A stretch of DNA of 64,000 nucleotides from positions 327,094 to 391,093 of the forward strand of contig NZ_JAKQZG010000004.1 of the NCBI RefSeq assembly GCF_024359545.1, read 5' to 3'. Shown piece after piece: positions 36,415 to 45,215 of the stretch; the stretch's first letter is position 1; every line of letters begins with the position of its first letter. Origin of the DNA: Jiella marina (GTDB lineage Bacteria; Pseudomonadota; Alphaproteobacteria; Rhizobiales; Rhizobiaceae). The translations under genes and the position numbers were made by a program. The notes beneath the pieces are model-generated. The model saw only the letters and a list, made by a program, of their open reading frames with translations, made no database searches and was not told where the DNA came from.

Positions 36415-37256
36415 GCCGCTTGCCGATCCAGCGGAAAGGCTCGGGTTTCGCCGGGCATGGCGGGCGTCAGGTCTTCGCTCCGGCAAAAGCGCATCTCGAA
36501 ATTGTAGCGCATCCGCGACATGGATGGCTTGAAGCCCGTGCGATGAATCGACCAGCCGTCGAGACAGATCACGTCCCCGCGGTTCAGCACTGGCGACCAG
36601 GGCTCTACATCGCCAACGGCCTCACGAATGGCCGCCTCGTCGATCTCGAAATTCGAGTACATGCGCTGGCGCAGTTCGCCTGTCGCGCCGCGGCGCGAAC
36701 AGTTCACGATCGCGTCGAGGGATTTCGGATAGAACTCCAGCCCCGGCGCCGAATGGCCGGCGCCATCGGTCAGCGGCACCCAGAAATTCAGGAGCCGGCC
36801 CGCCTGCATCCGCATCACGCTCGCATCCTGATGCGGCGGCACGGGACGGCCGATCTGGTCCGGCCCCTGCCGGCGGACATGACAGGCTTCCATCAACTGC
36901 GTGACCCGCTCCCCGAGATACCGGCGAATGATGTCAGTGAGCAGAGGCTGGCGGATCAGGGCTTCCATGGCCATGCGCATCGGCTGGCCGTCGCCGAGCG
37001 GCAGGTCGTCCTCGAAGGGCCTCAGAATGCCATAGGAATGGCAGCGTCGCTCGGTCTCGGGGCTCAGCGTTCCGGCCTGGTGGCCGGCATCGAGCGCAGC
37101 ATAGCCGTCGAGGACCCGCCCCTCGATCGCCTCGATCGTCTCCAGCGGCATGGCATTGCGGATGACGAAGCAGCCGCAGCTTTCGAGCGCCGCCGACACG
37201 CGGGCGGGACCGAGACCCTCGGCCGGAGCGTCCAGTTCCTCGTCGGCGTGGCTCAT
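36411..37256 (-). CDS. phytanoyl-CoA dioxygenase (PhyH) family protein
   Basis: 281-aa Fe(II)/2-oxoglutarate-dependent oxygenase. The iron ligands are visible as HQD in PPHQDASVM (about residues 142-144) and a distal histidine in WSIHRTGFKP, with the following arginine able to bind 2-oxoglutarate. Members act on small molecules, including sugars and natural products. It is linked by ATGA overlap to a SDR gene. It differs clearly from the second PhyH protein at 30444-31190, so the two are not recent duplicates. Confidence 0.86.
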   Translation of the reverse strand: MSHADEELDAPAEGLGPARVSAALESCGCFVIRNAMPLETIEAIEGRVLDGYAALDAGHQAGTLSPETERRCHSYGILRPFEDDLPLGDGQPMRMAMEALIRQPLLTDIIRRYLGERVTQLMEACHVRRQGPDQIGRPVPPHQDASVMRMQAGRLLNFWVPLTDGAGHSAPGLEFYPKSLDAIVNCSRRGATGELRQRMYSNFEIDEAAIREAVGDVEPWSPVLNRGDVICLDGWSIHRTGFKPSMSRMRYNFEMRFCRSEDLTPAMPGETRAFPLDRQAA

Positions 37257-37292
37257 CTGGATTGTTTCCCCGTTTCTGTCATCGGTGAGCGC

Positions 37293-39194
37293 TTAGGGCG
37301 CCAGCACCGTATCCTCGAATTGGCGGTGGTCCTGCGGCAGGGCGCCCGGCAGCAGCCGCGGGATCTCCTTGTTGCGGAAATCCGCCTCTTTCAGGTCGTC
37401 CACCGAAAGTCCAAAGGCCTGGAACCGATCGGCCCAATAGGGTGAACCGGCGAGCCGCCGTTCCAGACGCTCGATGATCGCCGGGTCGATCGTCCCGCCC
37501 AGACGGTGCTGCAGAAAGCCGGTGAAGTAGAGCGCAAAGCCGTGCTCGGGCGAGATCACGTCGCTCAGCGCGCCGAGATTCATGAGCTGCTGGCGGATCT
37601 TCGCGGGCCGCGTCTCGCCGAAGAGGCGATGGAAATTCAAATGATAGTTCATGAAGAACCAGATGTCGTCGAGCTCGGTGGCGCTCGGTACGGCATCCAT
37701 GGCGATGGCGCGGAACGCCTCCTCGAAGTTCTGGGAGGCGAGGCGCAGGCCCATATCCACCTGATCCTGCTTGCCGTAGCCGCCAGAGTTGAAGCGGGTG
37801 TTCTTGCTGCCGACCGGCTCGATCAGCCCTTGCGCCACCATGGAGTCATAGATCGGCGTGTTGGGCAGCGGCTGCAGAATGGTGATGCCGCACCAGTCGA
37901 GATCCATCGCTCGCGCGACATTTATCGTGTCGTTGATCTGGCCGAGCGTCTCGCCGGGAAATCCGAGCATCAGGAAGACGCGGGCATGGATCTCCTCGAA
38001 GCGGCGCAGGACCTCCGCCGCCTTGAGGAAGTTGTTCACGGTGCCCGGCTTCTTCACCTGCTTCAGGATCTCCGGATTGCCGGATTCCATGCCGATATTC
38101 AGGGCGATGCAGCCGCTCGCCGCCATCGCCGCCACGACCTCCTCGGTGCAGGATGCCGCGATCACGCCATTCGTGGCATCCCAAGTGAGATCGAGGCCTC
38201 TTGCGACCATCCCGTCGAACAGGGCGATCGCCCGGGCATGGTCCTTGAGGAGATCGTCGTCGAGCCAGGTAATATGGCCGACACCGTGCACTTCCTTCAG
38301 ATGCTGCAGCTCGTCGAGAACGTTCTCGACCGAGCGCTGGCGAACCGACTTGCCGTTGAAGCTGCGCACGCTGCAGAAGGTGCATTGGGCTCGGCAGCCG
38401 CGATTGGAGAGGCTCGTCGCGAAGCGCGTTCCACGCGGCTTGAAGCCGTGGAAATTGCCGATGACGCCAACCTCGGACAATTCCTCGATCGCGATCAGGT
38501 CGTGGGCGGGGAGGATGTCGAGATCGCCCGCGGCCGGCTGCGCCTCGCCGAAGAGCCGCACCCGTTCTCCGCAATTGGCATCATTCACCACGAGTTGGCC
38601 GAGCCGGTCCGTGTCGATCTCGCCGGCGACCGCGTCGACGAACAGGCCGAAAGCCCGGTCGGCCTCGCGCAGGAAGGCGAAATGCGCGGCGGGAATATCG
38701 TCCAGAACCCGATCGACGTCGTTCGTCACATGGACACCGCCGATCGCGACCGGAACGTCGTGGCCGGCAGCATGCTCGCAGACCCGCTTCAACGAAGGAT
38801 GGGTCATCGTGAACATGCAGGTGACGCCGACGAGGTCGGGCGCGAAATCGGCGATCGCCGCCTCCAGTTCACGCTGCCAGACCGCGTCGAAATCGAACGC
38901 CGCCTCATCGGTGCAGCGATTGGCGGCCTTGAGGACGAGGTGGTTCAAATTGACGATCCGAACCGCGACGCCCTTCCGGCGCAGATTGGCGGCAAGCACG
39001 GCGAGGCCGTAGGGCGGATAGTTTGGGTAGCGGCGGCGCCGGGCGGTCTCGATGCGAAACAGATCCGCCTCTCCATCGGGCGGATTGACCAAGAGGACAC
39101 GCTCGATGCGGCCTTTCGGAAACTGGCGCGCCAGGAAATCCGAGAGGGTCCATGCCCGGGGCGCGGATCGCGTCGCACTGTATTCCTCAAGCAT
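37293..39194 (-). CDS. B12-binding-type radical SAM protein
   Basis: 633-aa enzyme with an N-terminal cobalamin-binding-like domain (about residues 30-190: VLLVNPPDGE, YPPYGLAVLAANLR, DLVGVTCMF, VAIGGVHVT) and a radical SAM domain with the cluster motif CRAQCTFCS (CxxxCxxC, about 266-274). LNIGMESGNPEILKQVKK and VFLMLGFPGET follow. A 170-residue C-terminal region is unassigned. Such enzymes methylate unactivated carbons or rearrange substrates. Start ATG 39194 or GTG 39197. It is 221 bases after the CmcI-like gene, the widest gap in the operon core. Confidence 0.87.
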   Translation of the reverse strand: MLEEYSATRSAPRAWTLSDFLARQFPKGRIERVLLVNPPDGEADLFRIETARRRRYPNYPPYGLAVLAANLRRKGVAVRIVNLNHLVLKAANRCTDEAAFDFDAVWQRELEAAIADFAPDLVGVTCMFTMTHPSLKRVCEHAAGHDVPVAIGGVHVTNDVDRVLDDIPAAHFAFLREADRAFGLFVDAVAGEIDTDRLGQLVVNDANCGERVRLFGEAQPAAGDLDILPAHDLIAIEELSEVGVIGNFHGFKPRGTRFATSLSNRGCRAQCTFCSVRSFNGKSVRQRSVENVLDELQHLKEVHGVGHITWLDDDLLKDHARAIALFDGMVARGLDLTWDATNGVIAASCTEEVVAAMAASGCIALNIGMESGNPEILKQVKKPGTVNNFLKAAEVLRRFEEIHARVFLMLGFPGETLGQINDTINVARAMDLDWCGITILQPLPNTPIYDSMVAQGLIEPVGSKNTRFNSGGYGKQDQVDMGLRLASQNFEEAFRAIAMDAVPSATELDDIWFFMNYHLNFHRLFGETRPAKIRQQLMNLGALSDVISPEHGFALYFTGFLQHRLGGTIDPAIIERLERRLAGSPYWADRFQAFGLSVDDLKEADFRNKEIPRLLPGALPQDHRQFEDTVLAP

Positions 39195-39418
39195 CACTGC
39201 CGCAGACCGTCCCTGGCGTGTCGGACCCCGGCGAGATGGTCGCCTCCGGGCCCTGTCCGTCGAATCGGCTTTCAGGTCTACGCGTCGATTCGATGGGTCT
39301 CAAGCGTGGATCGCTCAAATCCGCCTTTCATGCTCGTGCGGGCCAAGGCCCGGACAAGCCACAGGAAATGCCCCGCGCCTTTGGTGATGGGCACAGGTGG
39401 CGCCCAGTGGTTCAAAGC

Positions 39419-40171
39419 TCAAGACGCCCGTCTGCGCAGGAAACCATCGGGCACGCAGGTTGCGCCGAAGCGCTCGAAATGCCGATCCGGCTCGAACTCC
39501 GACGTCGAGGCCAGAAACTCACGCAGCGCGGTAAGCGGATTGTCCTCCGCCCACTCCGGCTTGCCGCGCGGGATGTCCGCGACAAGCGCCTGTGCGCCAT
39601 CCATCACCACCAGATAACTTCCGGGCGTGACCAGTCGTTCATAGAGGCGGATTTCTTCGGCCACATGCGCGTAACTGTGATTGCTGTCCAGGACCACCAT
39701 CACCGTGCCGGCCCCTTCGCATCGCCGCTCGACCTGTTCGACCGTCGCGGGGTCGATCGAACTTGCCTCGACGAGATCGATGCGGTGGGCGAGGGGATGC
39801 GCTTCGATGGCGGTGCGGTTGTGCGGACGGATATCGACGTCGACGCCGATGACCCGGCCCTTGCCGATCAACTCCATGATCGCGGCATAGAGTGCCAGCG
39901 AACCGCCATGGGCGACGCCGCATTCCACGACCATGTCGGGCTGAAGGTGCCAAATCAGCTCCTGCATCGCGACGATGTCTTCGGGAAGCTGAATGATCGG
40001 GACACCGAGCCAGCGCGGCTCGTACATGCGCTTGAACTCTGCGGCCTGCTTCAGGCGCAAGGCATCGACGAGGGCCATGCCTTCTTCGGAGTAAAGATCG
40101 ACGGTGGTTTCGCGGCCGCCGCTCGAGAGCGTCAGCTTCGCATCGCTCCCGGCCTCGACGTCTCGTCTCAC
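39419..40171 (-). CDS. CmcI-like (cephalosporin hydroxylase/rhamnosyl O-methyltransferase family) protein
   Basis: 250-aa protein with RWLGVPIIQLPEDIVAMQEL (about residues 53-72), VVECGVAHGGSLALYAA (about 81-97) and VVLDSNHSYAHVAEEI (about 159-174), characteristic of the CmcI family. Despite the name, members in sugar clusters are SAM- and Mg-dependent O-methyltransferases. The ATGA overlap with the C-methyltransferase gene suggests joint work on one sugar. Confidence 0.85.
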   Translation of the reverse strand: MRRDVEAGSDAKLTLSSGGRETTVDLYSEEGMALVDALRLKQAAEFKRMYEPRWLGVPIIQLPEDIVAMQELIWHLQPDMVVECGVAHGGSLALYAAIMELIGKGRVIGVDVDIRPHNRTAIEAHPLAHRIDLVEASSIDPATVEQVERRCEGAGTVMVVLDSNHSYAHVAEEIRLYERLVTPGSYLVVMDGAQALVADIPRGKPEWAEDNPLTALREFLASTSEFEPDRHFERFGATCVPDGFLRRRAS

Positions 40172-41406
40172 GACACCGCCTCCAGATCCTGCAAGGCCGG
40201 GATCGGCACCACCATGCGCCCGCCGGAGCCGAGATAATCGGAAAACTGCCGGGCGATCTCTTCGGCGAAGTTCCAGGCGAAGACGATAACGAGATCCGGC
40301 CGGTCCTCCAGGATGCGCTCGGGCGCGACGATCGGAATGTGGCTGCCGGGCGTGACCCGGCCCTGTTTGAGGGTGTTGCGATCGGCGATGTAGTCGAGAT
40401 CGTCCGGGCCGAGACCGAAAAAGGCGATCATGGTGTTGCCCTTGGCCGGCGCGCCGTAGCCGACGACACGGCCGCCCTTGCGCTTCATTTCGGCGATCAG
40501 ATCGAGGAGGTTGCTGCGAATATCCTCGATCCGGGCCACGAGCGTCTCAAAGGGCGCCTTGGTCGTGAGGCCCCGCTCTTCCTCGAGCGCGGCGAGGGCG
40601 GCCACCGCCGGTGCGACCGGGCGCCGACCCTTGCGGCCCGCCCAAACCCGCAACTGGCCGTGATGGATCGGCAGCCGCTCGACATCGAACACTTCGAAAC
40701 CGTGAGCGGCGAACAGCGCCTGCATGGGCGTGAGCGCCCAGTAGGAGACATGCTCGTGATAGATTGTGTCGAAGGCGCAGAGATCGAGTAAGTCCATCAG
40801 ATAATGGGCTTCGAGAACGAAGACGCCGTCTTCGTCGAGCATGACGTCGATCGCCTGCATCAGACCGGAAAGATCCGGAATGTGAGGAAAGGTGTTGGTC
40901 ATGGTGAGGACCGAAGCCGGGCCGTGCGTGTCCCTGAGCTGGCGCGCGAGGGCAAGATCGAAATAGCCCGTGGTCACCTCCGCGCCCTTGGCGCGCGCGG
41001 TCTCCGCCAGATTCGCGGCCGGGTCGACGCCCTGCCGTCTCTCGATTCTGGCTTTGCCAAAGCCTTCCAGCAGCGTGCCGTCATTGCAGCCGACGTCGAC
41101 GACCAGCGCGGATGCGCCGAGATCGAGGCTGCGAACGATCTTCGCCGCCAGCCCATGAAGATGGTCGGTCAGCGTCGAGGAGGCCGATGACATATAGAGA
41201 TAGTGATCGAACATCGCCGATGGCGGCACCAGATCGAGCAGTTGGGCGTGGCCACAGGCACGGCACAGGCTGAGCCGCAGCGGATAGAGCGTTTCACCCC
41301 CGGCGGCGGCCTCTTCCGGCTTCAGGAAGTTGTTGGCCGGCGCCGTCTTTCCGAGGTCGAGCACTTCGTCGACCTTCCCGCCGCCACACAGAAGACATCC
41401 AGCCAA
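40168..41406 (-). CDS. sugar C-methyltransferase (NovU/TylCIII-like)
   Basis: 412-aa enzyme with the three-part layout of nucleotide-sugar C-methyltransferases: a zinc-binding N-terminus (CLLCGGG, then LCRACGHAQLLD, about residues 4-58), a central SAM domain (VVDVGCNDGTLLEGF, about 102-116) and a C-terminal Methyltransf_14 domain (RVVGYGAPAKGNTMIAFFG). HEHVSYW carries the active-site residues known from TylCIII (EHxxY). These enzymes put a methyl branch on a keto-sugar carbon, usually C3. Confidence 0.9.
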   Translation of the reverse strand: MAGCLLCGGGKVDEVLDLGKTAPANNFLKPEEAAAGGETLYPLRLSLCRACGHAQLLDLVPPSAMFDHYLYMSSASSTLTDHLHGLAAKIVRSLDLGASALVVDVGCNDGTLLEGFGKARIERRQGVDPAANLAETARAKGAEVTTGYFDLALARQLRDTHGPASVLTMTNTFPHIPDLSGLMQAIDVMLDEDGVFVLEAHYLMDLLDLCAFDTIYHEHVSYWALTPMQALFAAHGFEVFDVERLPIHHGQLRVWAGRKGRRPVAPAVAALAALEEERGLTTKAPFETLVARIEDIRSNLLDLIAEMKRKGGRVVGYGAPAKGNTMIAFFGLGPDDLDYIADRNTLKQGRVTPGSHIPIVAPERILEDRPDLVIVFAWNFAEEIARQFSDYLGSGGRMVVPIPALQDLEAVS

Positions 41407-41447
41407 TTCTCTGGTCCTTTTCTTTGCCTTGTCGGTCCCGGCTGCGC

Positions 41448-42461
41448 CTAGCCCATGCCATAGCTGTGGATGCGCACGCCATTCGGCTCGTAGCCGACCT
41501 TCAACTCCCGCAGATCGCCCATCGCGCCGCGGATCGCGTCGTGTCGCTCAGGCGGCGCGAGAAACATGAGGAAACCGCCGCCGCCTGCACCGCAGAGCTT
41601 GCCGCCATAGGCGCCTGCGGCAATGCCGGCGCGATACCAGCCGTCGATGGCGCTGGAACTGATCGAGTCGGCCAATTGCCGCTTCATCTCCCAGCCCTCG
41701 TTCAAGAGACAACCGAGAGCAGCGACATCGATGCCGTCGAAGGTCATCTTGCGCATGTCGTCCGCCTGCGCCTTCATCGTGCGCAGCCGTTCGAGATTGA
41801 GGTCCGTGCGGGCGTTCTGGCTTTCCAGGACCTCGCCGGCGTCGCGGCTGATGCCGGTCCAGAACATCAGGATCGAGCGGAACAGCCCGTCGATCTCCCG
41901 CGGTGGCAGGGATTGGGGCTCGACGGTGACGCGATCGTTTTCCAGGAAGCGGAAATAGTTCAGGCCGCCAAAGGCCGCGGCGTATTGATCCTGCTTTCCG
42001 ATCGGGCGCTGCAGCATCTCGATCTCGACCGTCGCGGCTTCCTCGGCAAGTTGCGCCGGCGAGACCCGCTCGCCCCTCAGAACATGGAGGGCCGAGAGCA
42101 GGCTGACCGCAAAGCTGGAGGAGGCACCGAGGCCGGACGAGGTCGGAATATCCGCAATGACGCCGATATAAAGCGGCGGATCGCAGGGGACCAGCTTCAG
42201 GCACTCCCGGACGATCTGGTTGCGGATCGCCTCGACATCGTCGACGATCTCGGCTTCCGAGTAGTTCAGCCGGTAGGTGCGCCCGAAGAACGGGCTGAGG
42301 CGCTTCACCGTGACATAGACGTGCTGGTCGATCGCCGAGGACAGAACGGCACCACCCTCGCGCCGGTAGAACGCCGGCAGATCCGTTCCGCCGCCCGCGA
42401 AACTGATCCGAAAGGGCGCGCTGGCGAGAATGTAGCCGGGCCCGCTCGCCAGACTACCCAT
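41448..42461 (-). CDS. hddA: D-glycero-alpha-D-manno-heptose 7-phosphate 1-kinase (HddA, GHMP family)
   Basis: 337-aa GHMP kinase. The N-terminal APFRISFAGGGTDLPAFY (about residues 15-32) is diagnostic of HddA and related sugar kinases, the ATP loop is PTSSGLGASSSFAVSL (about 105-120), and the C-terminal CGAGGGGFLMFL matches GHMP motif 3. The reaction converts D-glycero-D-manno-heptose 7-phosphate to the alpha-1,7-bisphosphate, the step before GmhB. The ATG at 42461 gives an 8-base overlap with the upstream epimerase gene; the longer frame adds unconserved residues. Confidence 0.88.
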   Translation of the reverse strand: MGSLASGPGYILASAPFRISFAGGGTDLPAFYRREGGAVLSSAIDQHVYVTVKRLSPFFGRTYRLNYSEAEIVDDVEAIRNQIVRECLKLVPCDPPLYIGVIADIPTSSGLGASSSFAVSLLSALHVLRGERVSPAQLAEEAATVEIEMLQRPIGKQDQYAAAFGGLNYFRFLENDRVTVEPQSLPPREIDGLFRSILMFWTGISRDAGEVLESQNARTDLNLERLRTMKAQADDMRKMTFDGIDVAALGCLLNEGWEMKRQLADSISSSAIDGWYRAGIAAGAYGGKLCGAGGGGFLMFLAPPERHDAIRGAMGDLRELKVGYEPNGVRIHSYGMG

Positions 42462-42975
42462 GACGAACGCCCCAGTCGTAGGGAACATGATCGCCGAACG
42501 GATCGATGTAGATCAACTCGCCTGGATCGTGGGGCATGGTGGCGCAATTGGCGAGGATCGCCATCTTGTCGCCGAAAGCCTTATAGCCGTTGGTGATGCC
42601 TGGCGGAATCTTGACCAGCAGCCGGTTCTGTTCCCCCATGAAGACCTCGGTCAGATTGCCCCGTGTGGGCGATCCCTCGCGGTCGTCGTAGAGCACCAGT
42701 TTCAGCATGCCGACGACGCAGAAATTGTTAAGCGTCATACGGGTGTGTATGTGCCATGCCTTGACCACGTCCGGGTAGCCGCACGAAAAATAGATCTCGC
42801 CAAACTGCTCGAATTCCGGGTCGGAGGATTTGAGCATGTGGAAGATCGCGCCGCGCTCGTCGGGAATCGTGCGCTTGCGCACGATTTCGACGCCCTCGAT
42901 CATCGAACCCTTCACGCCGTCGATGCTCATCTTTCGGCCTCCCGGCGCGTCGCCGTTGAAATCAGTGTGAGCCAT
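42454..42975 (-). CDS. RmlC-like cupin, probable GDP-keto-heptose epimerase
   Basis: 173-aa protein of the dTDP-4-dehydrorhamnose 3,5-epimerase superfamily. TIPDERGAIFHMLKS and VKIPPGITNGYKAF are recognisable, but the usual RGLH active-site segment is WHIH here (KAWHIHTRMT). Lying between the GDP-mannose-dehydratase-like gene and hddA, it is a good candidate for the counterpart of the Campylobacter DdahB/MlghB epimerases that act on GDP-6-deoxy-4-keto-heptose. The ATG at 42975 overlaps the upstream gene by 14 bases; 42930 (MSIDGVKG) is an alternative. Confidence 0.8.
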   Translation of the reverse strand: MAHTDFNGDAPGGRKMSIDGVKGSMIEGVEIVRKRTIPDERGAIFHMLKSSDPEFEQFGEIYFSCGYPDVVKAWHIHTRMTLNNFCVVGMLKLVLYDDREGSPTRGNLTEVFMGEQNRLLVKIPPGITNGYKAFGDKMAILANCATMPHDPGELIYIDPFGDHVPYDWGVRHG

Positions 42976-43954
42976 TGGCAACGCGCTCGCGCCAATAGGC
43001 GAGCGTATCGCTCAAGATCTGTTCGTAGGAAAGACGCGGCTCCCAGCCCGTCAGCGCGCGGAACGGCCCGGTATCGGCGATCAACCGGGGCACCTGCGTC
43101 GGGCGAACGAACTCCGGATCGATGCGATAGGTGATGCCTTTCACCGTGGACATGGCGATCAGCGCTTCCAGCGCTTCCCGGAAGGTGTGGACCGAGGCTT
43201 CGTCCTCCGAGCCGATCAGGAACATCTCGCCCGCCGGCAGTTTCTCGCTTGCAAGCCCGTAGGCCGCGACCATGTCCTTCACATGGGTGAAGTTCCGCCG
43301 ATCGTCGATATGGCCGACGCGAAGTTCCTTGCCCGCGAGGCCGGCTTCGGCAAGTGCGATCTGATAGGCGTACCAGGGAATACCGAAGACCTTCTCGCGG
43401 CGCGGTCCCTCATGGTTGAAGGCGCGGGTGCGCACCACGTCGAGCCCGTAGGAGGCGTGATAGACGTAGCCGATCAGATCCTGGGCCACCTTCGTCACGG
43501 CATAGGGGTTCACCGGGCGCAGCACCGTGGTGTCGCGGATGGGCAGTTCATGTTCCTCGATCTGGCCGTACTCCTCGCCCGAACCCGGGATCAGCAGTCG
43601 GGCCTTCGAGCCGGTCTGGCGCATCGCTTCGAGGATGTTGAGCGTGCCGTTGTAGTTCACCGCCATGTAGCGATGCGGGTTTTCCCAGGACGGGCTGACG
43701 AAGCTCTCGGCGGCGAAGTGGAAGATCCGGTCCGGGGTCGCCTTCTCGATCGCCGTTCGCGTCGAGACCGGATCGGTGAGATCGCAATCGATGAAGGTGA
43801 GGCGATCGGCAATGTGGCGGACATTGTCCATCCGCGAGAGATGCCACCGCTTGGTCGCGAAGAGCTTCGCCCCGGGGCGGCTCTCGAACAGGTATTCGGC
43901 CATGTGGGAGCCGACGAATCCGGTCACGCCGGTGATGAGGATGTGTTCGCTCAT
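42962..43954 (-). CDS. GDP-mannose (heptose) 4,6-dehydratase-like SDR
   Basis: 330-aa extended SDR. The Rossmann motif is ITGVTGFVGSHMAEYL (about residues 6-21), the catalytic set GSGEEYG and YAVTK (about 148-152), and the NHEGPRREKVFG and RRNFTHVKDMVAAY segments are typical of GDP-sugar dehydratases. It sits 19 bases after hddC-gmhB, so the GDP-heptose made there is the likely substrate, giving GDP-6-deoxy-4-keto-heptose as in the DdahA/DmhA route. A reductase role (Rmd-like) is possible. Confidence 0.83.
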   Translation of the reverse strand: MSEHILITGVTGFVGSHMAEYLFESRPGAKLFATKRWHLSRMDNVRHIADRLTFIDCDLTDPVSTRTAIEKATPDRIFHFAAESFVSPSWENPHRYMAVNYNGTLNILEAMRQTGSKARLLIPGSGEEYGQIEEHELPIRDTTVLRPVNPYAVTKVAQDLIGYVYHASYGLDVVRTRAFNHEGPRREKVFGIPWYAYQIALAEAGLAGKELRVGHIDDRRNFTHVKDMVAAYGLASEKLPAGEMFLIGSEDEASVHTFREALEALIAMSTVKGITYRIDPEFVRPTQVPRLIADTGPFRALTGWEPRLSYEQILSDTLAYWRERVANGSH

Positions 43955-43973
43955 GCCGCTATGGTCTGCTGTC

Positions 43974-45215
43974 TCAGTTTGCCGCGGGCCGGGTTTGGGC
44001 CCTTTGGTCCAGAAAGTCGAGGAGGTCGGGAAGGGACTGGGCGAGACCCTTTTCGGGATCGACCGGGAAGAAGGGCTGGTCGGCCTTGGCCGCAGCCTCG
44101 CCGTCGCGCGGATCGTCGCCAACGAAGGGCGTGACGCTCAGATCCAGGGCATGGGCGCGCTGTGCCTCATACAACATTCCGGGGGCCGGTTTGCGGCAGT
44201 CGCAACCGTCGTCCCAGTGATGGGGGCAGTGGAAAACGTCGAGAATCTCGCCGCCCGCCGCGCGAGCCTCGTCGATCATCCGGACGTGAATGGAATCGAG
44301 ATCGGCTTGCGTCATCATGCCGCGCGCGATCCCCGCCTGGTTCGTCACCACGATCACGTCGGCGCCATGGCCCTTGAGTGTCGCCAGAGCGTCCAGGGCG
44401 CCGGGCAGCCACTGCCATTCCTCGGGATTCGCGACATAGGTCCCGCGCGGGGCCTTGACGTTCAGGACGCCGTCCCGGTCGAGGATGACGCATGGCCGGC
44501 GCGTGAAGAAGCGGATGGCCTCGGACAGCTTCTCCGGGCTCCCGCAGCTATAGTAGCGATGCGAGGTCTCGAAGGCCGTGAGTTGGCCGCGCGAGGCGAG
44601 AAGGGGATAGATCGCCGCTTCGAACGAACAGTTGTCTTCGGGCAGGAGATCGACGACGTCGCGTTTCATCACGATGAAGCCAATATCGACGCCGGCAAGA
44701 TCGGGGTCCGTCCGCGACTTGTCGTAGGAAGTCACGAATCCGTTCGCGTCGACGCGGATGTTGTCACGCGTGTGGCGGTCACGATTGCGGTAGACCGTCA
44801 CCTGGGCGAGAGCTTCAGGCCGGGCTGAAAACGCCTGCCACATCCGGGCAAACGGCATCGGCCAGTAATTGTCGCAGTAAAGCAGGAGAAAGGCCGGATC
44901 GAGCTTGGAGAATGCACGCTTGACCCGGCGTCCCGTGTCGTCTTCTGCCGGGCCGAACGAATAGTCGATTTCAAGGCCGAAGCGACTGCCGTCGCCGCAA
45001 TGATCGACGATCATTTCCGCCTTGTGACCGAGCAGCAGGAGAACGCGGGTGAACCCTTGCGACTTCAACAGTCGGAGAAGATGATCGAGAAACGGCCGGT
45101 CGCCCGCCATGACGAGCGGCTTCGGTCGATCCTGGGTGAGTGCGCCCAGCCTCGTGCCGAGCCCGCCCGCGAGGATGACCGCCTGGTCGGGCCTGCGCGC
45201 CGACCCCATGCTCAT
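43974..45215 (-). CDS. fused heptose-1-phosphate guanylyltransferase / heptose bisphosphate phosphatase (HddC-GmhB)
   Basis: 413-aa two-domain enzyme. Residues about 10-235 form a nucleotidyltransferase with AVILAGGLGTRLGALTQDRP and KPLV, as in HddC. Residues about 240-400 are a HAD phosphatase with CVILDRDGVLN (nucleophile aspartates), VVTNQAGIARG and the zinc-loop CPHHWDDGCDCRKPAPGM, all diagnostic of GmhB. It would remove the 7-phosphate from heptose-1,7-bisphosphate and then add GMP, two consecutive steps of GDP-heptose synthesis. The start lies in the gmhA stop (ATGA). Confidence 0.9.
   Translation of the reverse strand: MSMGSARRPDQAVILAGGLGTRLGALTQDRPKPLVMAGDRPFLDHLLRLLKSQGFTRVLLLLGHKAEMIVDHCGDGSRFGLEIDYSFGPAEDDTGRRVKRAFSKLDPAFLLLYCDNYWPMPFARMWQAFSARPEALAQVTVYRNRDRHTRDNIRVDANGFVTSYDKSRTDPDLAGVDIGFIVMKRDVVDLLPEDNCSFEAAIYPLLASRGQLTAFETSHRYYSCGSPEKLSEAIRFFTRRPCVILDRDGVLNVKAPRGTYVANPEEWQWLPGALDALATLKGHGADVIVVTNQAGIARGMMTQADLDSIHVRMIDEARAAGGEILDVFHCPHHWDDGCDCRKPAPGMLYEAQRAHALDLSVTPFVGDDPRDGEAAAKADQPFFPVDPEKGLAQSLPDLLDFLDQRAQTRPAAN

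Noticed and set aside
37506..39617. 703-aa open frame on the plus strand
   Set aside because: Antisense to the radical SAM gene, with no family resemblance.
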